Shown here: one piece after another, positions 57,136 through 64,000 of the stretch
How positions within the stretch are numbered: position 1 is the first letter of the stretch
Layout of the letters: each line of letters opens with the position of its first letter
Source: JASLEW01 sp035544895
Lineage (GTDB): Bacteria > Acidobacteriota > Thermoanaerobaculia > Multivoradales > UBA5704
DNA: 64,000 nt
Direction of reading: 5' to 3'
Assembly (NCBI GenBank): GCA_035544895.1
Contig: DASZZM010000103.1
Location: 1 to 64,000 of the forward strand
Translations under genes and position numbers: made by a program
The notes under the pieces: model-generated
The model's input: only the letters and a program-made list of their open reading frames with translations
Databases searched by the model: none
What the model was told of the DNA's origin: nothing

Positions 57136-58305
57136 TCAGTCGGCGAGCACTTCGGCGAAGCGCTTCAGCCCTTCGGCGAGAGTGTCGCGAGAGCAGGCGA
57201 AGGAGATGCGGATGTGGTCGTCGGAGCCGAAAGCGATGCCGGGAACCACCGCCACGCGCGCCTTCTCGAGCAGGAACTCGGCGAAGGCCACCGAGCCCTG
57301 GCGGCCGGGCCGGTAGGCTCCGTCGACCCGCGGAAATGCATAGAAGGCGCCGTCGGGAGGAGTGCAGTGAAAGCCCGGCAGCTGGTTGAGGCGCGGGATC
57401 AGGAAGTCGCGCCGCGCCCGGTACTCGGCGATCATCTTCGCCACGTCCGGCTCGGCGTGGCGTAGCGCGGCGAGGGCGCCCACCATGGCGAACGAAGTGG
57501 CGTTCGAGGTGGCATGGCTCTGGATCTCCTCGACCGCCTTGACGATCTCCGGCGGCCCGAACAGATAGCCGAGGCGCCAGCCGGTCATCGCGTAAGTCTT
57601 GGAGAACGATCCCACCAGCACCACCGTCTCCGGGAACTCCGCGGCCAGGCTGGCCACGCTCGCGTGCTTGCCTTCATAGATGAAGCGCTCGTAGGTCTCG
57701 TCGCCGATGACCACCAGACCGCGCGCCGCGGCGCCCGCGACGATCTCGCGCAGATCGGCGGCGCCGACCACGCCGCCGGTCGGATTGCCGGGGGAGTTGA
57801 GCAGGATGGCGCGGGTGCGGCCGGTCACCGCGGCGAGCACGTCCGCGGCATGGATGCGGAAGCCGTCCTTGCCGCAGGTCTGCACTTCGACCGGTTGGGC
57901 GCCGGCAAAACGGATCTGCTCGACGAAGCTCACCCACGCCGGAGACGGCAGGATCACCTCCTGTCCGTCGTCGAAAAGCGCCAGCGCGAGCTCGAACAGC
58001 GCGCCCTTGCCGCCCACCGTGACCACCGACTGGGCGGCGGGCCACGGCGCCCCGAAGCGCCTGCGGCAGGACTCGGCGAGCGCCTCGCGCAGCGCTGGTA
58101 TCCCGCTGCTCGGGGTATACCGAGTGAAGCCCTCCGCGAGAGCCTGGCGGGCCGCCTCGACGGCCACGGCGGGCGAGGGAAAATCGGGCTCGCCGGCGCC
58201 GAGATCGACCACCGAGACGCCGCGCGCCTTGAGCTCCGCCGCGCAGCGGGACACACGCAGTGTCGCGGACTCGCCGATCCGCGAGCTTCTGGCTGAGAGC
58301 CGCAT
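57136..58305 (-). CDS. Class I/II PLP aminotransferase (aspartate aminotransferase-like)
   Basis: A 389-residue PLP enzyme of the thermophile-type aspartate aminotransferase group. Landmarks: VVDLGAGEPDFPSP, YTPSSGIPALREALA, NSPGNPTGGV, DETYERFIYEG and the Schiff-base lysine in GSFSKTYAMTGWRLGY; the C-terminal Arg of RISFACS binds the substrate carboxylate. The start at 58305 is the first ATG before the conserved domain. Divergent from dsbD. Confidence 0.93.
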   Translation of the reverse strand: MRLSARSSRIGESATLRVSRCAAELKARGVSVVDLGAGEPDFPSPAVAVEAARQALAEGFTRYTPSSGIPALREALAESCRRRFGAPWPAAQSVVTVGGKGALFELALALFDDGQEVILPSPAWVSFVEQIRFAGAQPVEVQTCGKDGFRIHAADVLAAVTGRTRAILLNSPGNPTGGVVGAADLREIVAGAAARGLVVIGDETYERFIYEGKHASVASLAAEFPETVVLVGSFSKTYAMTGWRLGYLFGPPEIVKAVEEIQSHATSNATSFAMVGALAALRHAEPDVAKMIAEYRARRDFLIPRLNQLPGFHCTPPDGAFYAFPRVDGAYRPGRQGSVAFAEFLLEKARVAVVPGIAFGSDDHIRISFACSRDTLAEGLKRFAEVLAD

Positions 58306-58477
58306 CGGCGCGGATGGTATCACCGGCAGGCCGGACCTCCTGCCTCTTCCGCCGCTCGCCCGATCGCTCCGGGGCGGGCCGGTGTTAATCTCTTTCTGAC
58401 TCGCGGCAGCCGGACCCGGAACAACCACCGGCACCGTGGTGTTTGGTTGCTGTGGAAACGAAGAGGCCGCACGAGCC

Positions 58478-60478
58478 ATGACCCGACTTCCCCGCCGCGA
58501 GACCACCACCGCACGCTGCCTTGGCCGCCGGGCGGCCCCGCCGGCGCTCGCGACGCTCGTAATGCTCGCAACGGGGGCGCTGGCGCTCGGCGCCGGCCCG
58601 GCCCGCGGCGAGATCCGGCGGCCCGAAAAGGCCCGCTTCGTGCTCAACGCCGACCGCACGGCCTACGAGGCGGGCGCGACGGCCCAGCTCGCCGCCCTGG
58701 TGTCGATCGATTCCGGCTGGCATGTCAACAGTAACAGACCGACCTACGACTACCTGATCCCGACCGCTCTCGAGCTTGCCTTGCCGTCCGGCTGGCCGAA
58801 GGCCGCGGTCAAGTACCCGGCCGCCAAGAAGAAGTCCTTCGCCTTCGCCGACGAGCCGTTGTCGGTCTTCGACGGCGAGGTGGTGATCGCGGCGGCGGTC
58901 GCCGTTCCCGCGGATGCCGCCAAGGGCCTCTACCCCATCCAAGCGCAACTCCGCTACCAGGCCTGCAACGATTCGCAATGCCTGCCGCCGGTCACCACCC
59001 AGGCGCGCATCCAGCTCGCCGTCGGACCCGGCGGCAAGCCGGTCAAGAGCGCGGCCGGGCCCGCTGCCGGCGCCAACGGCCCGGACACCGCGCCGCGCGC
59101 GGGCGGACCGGAGCCCATGCTGCTGCGATCGGCGACGGCCAGGCCGAGCGTCGCCACCGCCGGCGCGGGCAACCGGGGAACAGGATCCCATCAGCCTGCC
59201 GCGGCCGGCGCCGACTCAAGGGCGGCGGGCAGCCTCGGCGTGATCCTGCTCCTCGCCGCCCTCGGCGGGCTCGTCCTCAACGCGATGCCCTGCGTGCTGC
59301 CGGTCCTCTCGCTGAAGGTCTTCGGCATGCTGCGCAGCGCCGGAGCGGGACGCAGCGGCGTCGTTCGCGGTGCGCTCGCCACCGCGGCGGGCATCCTGGT
59401 GTCGTTCTGGGCGCTGGCCGGAGCGGCCATCGCCGCCGCCGCGGCCGGCGCGGCGGTTGGCTGGGGCACCCAGTTCCAGCGGCCGGGATTCGTCGCCCTG
59501 CTCGCCGTCGTGATCGTCCTGTTTTCCCTCAACCTGTGGGGCCTGTTCGAGATCCGGCTGCCCATGACGCTGGCGCGGCTGGGCGGCTCTGGCCCGCGCG
59601 AGGGACTGGCCGGGCATTTCGCCTCCGGCCTCTTCGCCACCATCATGGCCACTCCTTGCTCGGCGCCTTTCCTCGGCACCGCCGTCGGCTTCGCCCTGGC
59701 GCAGCCCCCGCCGACGATCTTCGCCGTCTTCACGGCGGTTGGCCTGGGCATGTCCCTCCCCTATCTGCTCCTGGCCGCGGCGCCGGGAGTGGCGCGGCTG
59801 CTGCCCAAGCCGGGCGACTGGATGGAGACGCTGCGCGGCGCCCTCGGCTTCCTGCTCGCCGGGGCGGCGGTCTGGCTGCTCTACGTGCTCTCCGCCCAGG
59901 TCAGTCCCGCGCGGCTGGCGGCCATCGAGCTGGCGCTCGTCGGCGTGGCCTTGTTCGCCTGGGTGCGGCACCGCGCGTTTGCCGCTCCGGCGCTGCGCCG
60001 CACCGCCGGGGCCGGCCTGGTGGCCGCGGCAGCCTTCTCCCTGGGACTCGCCGCGTGGAGCGGCGCCGGTGCCTCCGGCCATGGCGACGGTCGCGCCGCC
60101 GGACGGCCGGCCGGGCTGATCGCCTGGGTGAGCTTCGACCGCGCCCGCGCCGAATCGCTGCGCTCCCAGGGCCAGCTCGTCTTCGTCGACGTGACCGCCG
60201 ACTGGTGCTTCACCTGCAAGGTCAACGAGCGGCTGATCCTCGACACTCCCGAGGTCGCCCGCGCCTTCGCCGAGCACAACGTGCTGCCCATGCGCGCCGA
60301 CTGGACCAACCGCAACGACGAGATCGCCCGGTTCCTCTCCGAACACGGCCGTTACGGCATCCCCTTCTACCTCCTCTACCGCCCCGGCACCGACCCCTAT
60401 GTCTTCAGCGAGCTCCCCTCCATCCGCACCCTCGTCAACGCCGTGCGCGAAGCGGACGGGAAGGGCAAGGGGGTCTAG
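58478..60478 (+). CDS. dsbD: DsbD thiol:disulfide interchange protein
   Basis: A 666-residue membrane reductase that moves electrons from cytosolic thioredoxin to periplasmic proteins. Signal segment, then DsbD-alpha (about 40-200, with QACNDSQCLPP), a Gly/Ala-rich linker, eight membrane helices with the redox pair in NAMPCVLPVLSLK and ATPCSAPFLGTAVG, and a C-terminal thioredoxin domain with WCFTCK. All six active cysteines of the family are present. It is followed 12 bases later by the TonB-domain gene. Confidence 0.94.
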   Translation: MTRLPRRETTTARCLGRRAAPPALATLVMLATGALALGAGPARGEIRRPEKARFVLNADRTAYEAGATAQLAALVSIDSGWHVNSNRPTYDYLIPTALELALPSGWPKAAVKYPAAKKKSFAFADEPLSVFDGEVVIAAAVAVPADAAKGLYPIQAQLRYQACNDSQCLPPVTTQARIQLAVGPGGKPVKSAAGPAAGANGPDTAPRAGGPEPMLLRSATARPSVATAGAGNRGTGSHQPAAAGADSRAAGSLGVILLLAALGGLVLNAMPCVLPVLSLKVFGMLRSAGAGRSGVVRGALATAAGILVSFWALAGAAIAAAAAGAAVGWGTQFQRPGFVALLAVVIVLFSLNLWGLFEIRLPMTLARLGGSGPREGLAGHFASGLFATIMATPCSAPFLGTAVGFALAQPPPTIFAVFTAVGLGMSLPYLLLAAAPGVARLLPKPGDWMETLRGALGFLLAGAAVWLLYVLSAQVSPARLAAIELALVGVALFAWVRHRAFAAPALRRTAGAGLVAAAAFSLGLAAWSGAGASGHGDGRAAGRPAGLIAWVSFDRARAESLRSQGQLVFVDVTADWCFTCKVNERLILDTPEVARAFAEHNVLPMRADWTNRNDEIARFLSEHGRYGIPFYLLYRPGTDPYVFSELPSIRTLVNAVREADGKGKGV

Positions 60479-60490
60479 CCAGGACCTCTC

Positions 60491-61084
60491 ATGAGACGGG
60501 CGGCGCTGAGGGCGGTCGTCCTGACGGTTGCGTTGCCGTGGCTCGGGCTCAGCCAGGCAAGGGCATGGGAGCTCGGCCCGCCGGCGGCCGCGGCAGAGAC
60601 GCTGAAGCAGGCAAAGAGGCTGCTCAAGCAGGGGCGCTACGCTGAAGCGGCAGAGGCAGCGAGAGAGTACCTGCACCACCAGCCCCAGGGGGCGGCTGAA
60701 GACGACATGCGCGTCGTGCTCTGTCGGGCGAGAACCGACGGCCACCTTCCGGACCTGTCCCACAGTCCCGGCGCACTGGCCGAGGTAAAAGAAGCGGCGA
60801 AGTCAGGGACCAAGATCGTCGCGCCGCAACCGCTCGTTTCACCTCTGCCCGAGTACCCCGACACATCGAGATACGCCCTGGGCCAGGGCTCTGTCGTGAT
60901 GGAGGCCTTCATCGACGAAGAGGGCTGCGTCGTGGATGCGAAAGTGCTCCGTGGCATGGCCGAAAAGTTCAACCAGAAGGCTCTCGACAGCCTCCGGCAT
61001 GCGGTCTTCCGGCCGGCCACTCAGGATGGAAAGCCGGTGCACGTGTACTACTCCACCACAGTTACATTCAGCAAAGGGTACTGA
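60491..61084 (+). CDS. Exported protein with TonB C-terminal domain
   Basis: A 197-residue protein: signal peptide (ALRAVVLTVALPWLGLSQARA), a TPR-like helix pair (about 38-70, AKRLLKQGRYAEAAEAAREY), then a TonB_C domain (about 110-197) with YALGQGSVVMEAFIDEEGCV and the AVFRPATQDGKPV motif. It lacks the N-terminal membrane anchor and proline arm of a true TonB, so it is probably a periplasmic peptide-binding relative. Likely co-transcribed with dsbD. Confidence 0.85.
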   Translation: MRRAALRAVVLTVALPWLGLSQARAWELGPPAAAAETLKQAKRLLKQGRYAEAAEAAREYLHHQPQGAAEDDMRVVLCRARTDGHLPDLSHSPGALAEVKEAAKSGTKIVAPQPLVSPLPEYPDTSRYALGQGSVVMEAFIDEEGCVVDAKVLRGMAEKFNQKALDSLRHAVFRPATQDGKPVHVYYSTTVTFSKGY

Positions 61085-61184
61085 CGCCTACCAAGCCCCC
61101 GATCTCCAGGACCGGGCTTATGAATCTGAGGCCGTGGGCTTCCCTCCATTGCACAAGAGTATCCCTGGGTTAGCAGGTCGATTT

Positions 61185-64000
61185 CTACTGGTGCTGCACC
61201 TGAAACTGGAACTGGTTCGACTCCGACGCACCTGGGTTGGTCACCGAAACCGACCAGGTAGCGGTCGTATTGGTGAAATTCGCGTTCAGGCTCAACTGGC
61301 CGCTGTTGGTGAAGTTCACCGATTTCGGGAATGTCCCCCCATGGGTGAGGTCCCGCAGCGTCGCCGTCGCACCGGACACGAAATTGTTTCCGAAAACCGT
61401 CAGCGCCTGGCTGCCATCCAGACCCGGCACTGGATTGGGCGAGACACCGCTCACCGACGCTGTCACCGGTCCCGTTGCCTGCACCTGAAACTGGAACTGG
61501 TTCGACTCCGAAGTGCCAGGATTGGTCACCGAAACCGACCAGGTAGCCGTGTGATTGGTGAAGTTCGCGCTCAGGCTCAACTGGCCGCTGTTGGCGAAGT
61601 TCACCGACTTCGGGAATGTCCCCCCATTGGTGAGGTCACGCAGCGTCGCCGTCGCACCGGACACGAAGTTGTTCCCGAAAACCGTCAGCGTCTGGCTGCC
61701 ATCCAGACCCGGTACCGGATTGGGTGAGACGCCGCTCACCGACGCCGTCACCGGTCCCGTCGCCTGCACCTGAAACTGGAACTGGTTCGACTCCGAGGTG
61801 CCAGGATTGGTCACCGAAACCGACCAGGTAGCGGTCGTATTGGTGAAATTCGCGTTCAGGCTCAACTGGCCGCTGTTGGTGAAGTTCACCGACTTCGGGA
61901 ATGTCCCCCCATGGGTGAGGTCCCGCAGCGTCGCCGTCGCACCGGACACGAAATTGTTCCCGAAAACTGTCAGCGTCTGGCTGCCATTCAGACCCGGCAC
62001 CGGATTGGGCGAGACACCGCTCACCGACGCCGTCACCGGTCCCGTCGCCTGCGCCTGAAACTGGAACTGGTTCGACTCCGAGGCGCTAGGATTGGTTACC
62101 GAAACCGACCAGGTAGCCGTGCGATTGGTGAAATTGGCGCTCAGGCTCAACTGGCCGCTGTTGGCGAAGTTCACCGACTTCGGGAACGTCCCTCCATTGG
62201 TGAGGTCGCGCAGCGTCGCCGTCGCACCGGACACGAAGTTGTTCCCGAAAACCGTCAGCGTCTGGCTGCCATCCAGACCCGGCACCGGATTGGGCGAGAC
62301 ACCGCTCACCGACGCCGTCGCCGTCCCCGTCGCCTGCACCTGAAACTGGAACTGGTTCGACTCCGAGGCGCCAGAATTAGTCACCGAAACCGACCAGTTA
62401 GCCGTGCGATTCGTGAAATTCGCGCTCAGGCTCAACTGGCCGCTGTTGGTGAAGTTCACCGACTTCGGGAACGTCCCTCCATTGGTGAGGTCGCGCAGCG
62501 TCGCCGTCGCACCGGACACGAAGTTGTTCCCGAAAACCGTCAGCGTCTGGCTGTCATCCAGACCCGGCACCGGATTGGGCGAGACTCCGCTCACCGACGC
62601 TGACGTCTCGCCCCCGCCGCCGCACCCGCTCCTTGGCACCACCACCGTGATCGTGTTTGAGTCGGTTGAATCTGAGGTATTACTAGCCTGGGCAAAGTAG
62701 CTGTAGGTTTGACCAGTCGAGACATTGCTCGAATCTATGAACGCATGCTGGCGACTAGGCAGGTTGCCGCTAACGACCGATCCATCCCGATAAACGACGA
62801 CGGTCGTCGCGCGAGCGGAATCGCTCCAGCTCAGACTTACAGCCGAGACTGCCCCACTGCAGGTAGAGTTCCCTGAGAGCGAAAAAGGCCCAGGCTTTGT
62901 AGGCTCACCGGGTCCGCTATTTGATACGTTAATATTCACGTGGTTTGTCGTGGCGTACGGCAATGCTTGACTAATGGCGTCAACGTTCCAAACGCGCCCG
63001 TAGACCTCGTGCTCTCCTACGTCGCCAGCTGAAGGAGTCCAAAGCGCTCCACCGGACAACCCTTCTACCCTGCCTGTCGCAATGCTGGACAATCTACTAC
63101 CCCCACCCAGACCACTAGCCAAGAACTCCACACTACCTCGTGATACCTCTCCACTAGGAGCAATGGAGAATTGCACGCTGTCGTGGTGACCGACATCCGG
63201 GTGCGTTGTCGGCGCCGCCGCCATAATAGCAGTTGGGGAATGCACCAATGGTAGCGGCAAATTGAAAAGTTCAACTGGTCCACCAAAACTCGTCTTGATA
63301 CCTACCCTCTCTAGCAAATCGTGAAGTACTCCCTGGGCAATCTCCGCCTTGAGATCTCCCTTCAAACCGATCCCTGCTTCCCAGTCAGGTCCCTTGTACG
63401 AAGGCTTCCTGAAGTCAATCGGTAATGGTAGATTTGCAGTGAAATAGCCGTATCCTTTGAGATCAAAAAACCTCGCATTCAAAAGCCGCTTTGACCAAAA
63501 ACTGGCAGGATTACCAAGAAACACACCAACTCCGAAATCGAGAGAAGCAAAGCCGTCCGCGTTTGAGCTAAAACCACCATTGGAGCCATCGAGTGAAGGT
63601 GGTTCGAGGTGCCCATCCCAAGACTTCTCCCGAATCGCCTCCCATCCAAGACCTTTGGTGTACCGCACACCTGCATTGATACGACCACCCAGAGAACCCG
63701 ATGGACCCTTCAGTCGCAGACTGGGGCTGTCAAAGGTCGCAGTGCCCTCTACCCCAAGCTTAGGAGTCACATCTAGAGTTGCCGTGAACGGTCCATAGGC
63801 GAATGCTGGAAGCGATCCCGTTGTCAGTTCCAAGGAGCATTCGAGCTTGCCCTCGAGATGTGTGCCAACGGTAATCGACCCTGTGCTGATGTTCACCCTG
63901 ATCTCGCCGACTGCCCCTAGAGAGAATGTCGTAATCTCACCTAGGTGGAAAAGAATGTTGTCGGGCTGTACGTTGGTGCGTAGATAGGGTTCGACCGTTA
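61185..64000 (-). CDS. Large secreted repeat protein, partial at right edge
   Basis: At least 938 residues, running off the window: the frame stays open from 63896 to 64000 (ends EPYLRTNVQPDNILFHLGEI in reading order before the GTG at 63896). The N-terminal part seen is beta-rich without a clear family; a fibronectin III-like domain (about 375-460) follows; then five 95-residue repeats start SGVSPNPVPGLDGSQTLTVF and contain GNNFVSGATATLRDL. These look like IPT/TIG-type immunoglobulin-like domains. GC content is lower than in the neighbouring genes. Surface adhesin or scaffold is likely; the start and any anchor are outside the window. Confidence 0.8.
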   Translation of the reverse strand, partial: TVEPYLRTNVQPDNILFHLGEITTFSLGAVGEIRVNISTGSITVGTHLEGKLECSLELTTGSLPAFAYGPFTATLDVTPKLGVEGTATFDSPSLRLKGPSGSLGGRINAGVRYTKGLGWEAIREKSWDGHLEPPSLDGSNGGFSSNADGFASLDFGVGVFLGNPASFWSKRLLNARFFDLKGYGYFTANLPLPIDFRKPSYKGPDWEAGIGLKGDLKAEIAQGVLHDLLERVGIKTSFGGPVELFNLPLPLVHSPTAIMAAAPTTHPDVGHHDSVQFSIAPSGEVSRGSVEFLASGLGGGSRLSSIATGRVEGLSGGALWTPSAGDVGEHEVYGRVWNVDAISQALPYATTNHVNINVSNSGPGEPTKPGPFSLSGNSTCSGAVSAVSLSWSDSARATTVVVYRDGSVVSGNLPSRQHAFIDSSNVSTGQTYSYFAQASNTSDSTDSNTITVVVPRSGCGGGGETSASVSGVSPNPVPGLDDSQTLTVFGNNFVSGATATLRDLTNGGTFPKSVNFTNSGQLSLSANFTNRTANWSVSVTNSGASESNQFQFQVQATGTATASVSGVSPNPVPGLDGSQTLTVFGNNFVSGATATLRDLTNGGTFPKSVNFANSGQLSLSANFTNRTATWSVSVTNPSASESNQFQFQAQATGPVTASVSGVSPNPVPGLNGSQTLTVFGNNFVSGATATLRDLTHGGTFPKSVNFTNSGQLSLNANFTNTTATWSVSVTNPGTSESNQFQFQVQATGPVTASVSGVSPNPVPGLDGSQTLTVFGNNFVSGATATLRDLTNGGTFPKSVNFANSGQLSLSANFTNHTATWSVSVTNPGTSESNQFQFQVQATGPVTASVSGVSPNPVPGLDGSQALTVFGNNFVSGATATLRDLTHGGTFPKSVNFTNSGQLSLNANFTNTTATWSVSVTNPGASESNQFQFQVQHQ
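61201..62625 (-). repeat. Five 285-base tandem repeats in surface protein
   Basis: Units begin at 61201, 61486, 61771, 62056 and 62341, each marked by TGAAACTGGAACTGGTTCG on the plus strand. The spacing of exactly 285 bases keeps frame (95 residues), and units are highly similar at the DNA level, implying recent duplication or gene conversion. Confidence 0.92.

Overview
The window is GC-rich, densely coded DNA from a Gram-negative bacterium: it has lpxC, a FadL-type outer-membrane channel, periplasmic/Tat enzymes and a TonB-type domain. Several traits point to Acidobacteriota, most like Thermoanaerobaculia-type lineages: a DUF1800/DUF1501 pair whose N-terminal 'TPCRVLDSR...VDVNGYF' domain is common there, a zf-HC2-like plus TPR protein, a fragment of an acidobacterial-type (ADOP/MacB) permease, NtrYX-like regulation and many secreted proteins. 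This placement is inference; there is no rRNA, tRNA or CRISPR array in the window.

Layout. 306-4776 (minus) is a regulatory block: a sigma-54 activator, then a four-gene set (small membrane protein, RsbW-like kinase, STAS protein, RsbU/SpoIIE-like phosphatase) behind a good -24/-12 promoter with two upstream dyads. uvrA follows, then a large double-patatin protein (8091-11738), a von Willebrand/TPR secreted pair, a GDSL hydrolase and a FadL-like porin. 17458-32084 holds housekeeping and signalling genes: a YbjN-like protein, smpB, lpxC, DUF4390, NtrY/NtrX-like two-component system, YqeY, selB, a CoA-binding protein, then an unusual SF1 helicase with TPR-like repeats and a zinc-finger/TPR protein. 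32143-34646 couples an ArgE-family deacylase to HutF.

34643-38046 is a decayed accessory patch: a broken MazF-type toxin with its DUF104 antitoxin and an orphan BrnA-like antitoxin, a SRAP (YedK/HMCES) gene, and truncated VirD4- and MobC-like conjugation genes. 38152-45262 returns to chromosomal genes (kelch protein, NAD-dependent dehydrogenase, DUF1800/DUF1501 pair). A second decayed patch (45252-46395) has a permease scrap, a DUF3800-like scrap and a DUF1801 gene.

46609-60478 holds DUF456, a metallo-beta-lactamase-fold hydrolase, a five-gene operon for a Tat-exported molybdenum hydroxylase with a new-looking cysteine-rich small protein and a DUF1326 protein, an M2 peptidase, a tandem pair of secreted paralogues, an aminotransferase and DsbD. 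A TonB-domain protein and a large repeat protein running off the right edge close the window.

Two dispersed repeat families stand out. One has two copies (22998-23161, 46401-46603) with matching long terminal inverted repeats starting TAGTGTCCCG, TA at both ends and an internal hairpin with compensatory changes. The other is a short G/C-run element, three of whose four copies begin at the TAG stop of the preceding gene (uvrA, lpxC, the 39848 dehydrogenase).
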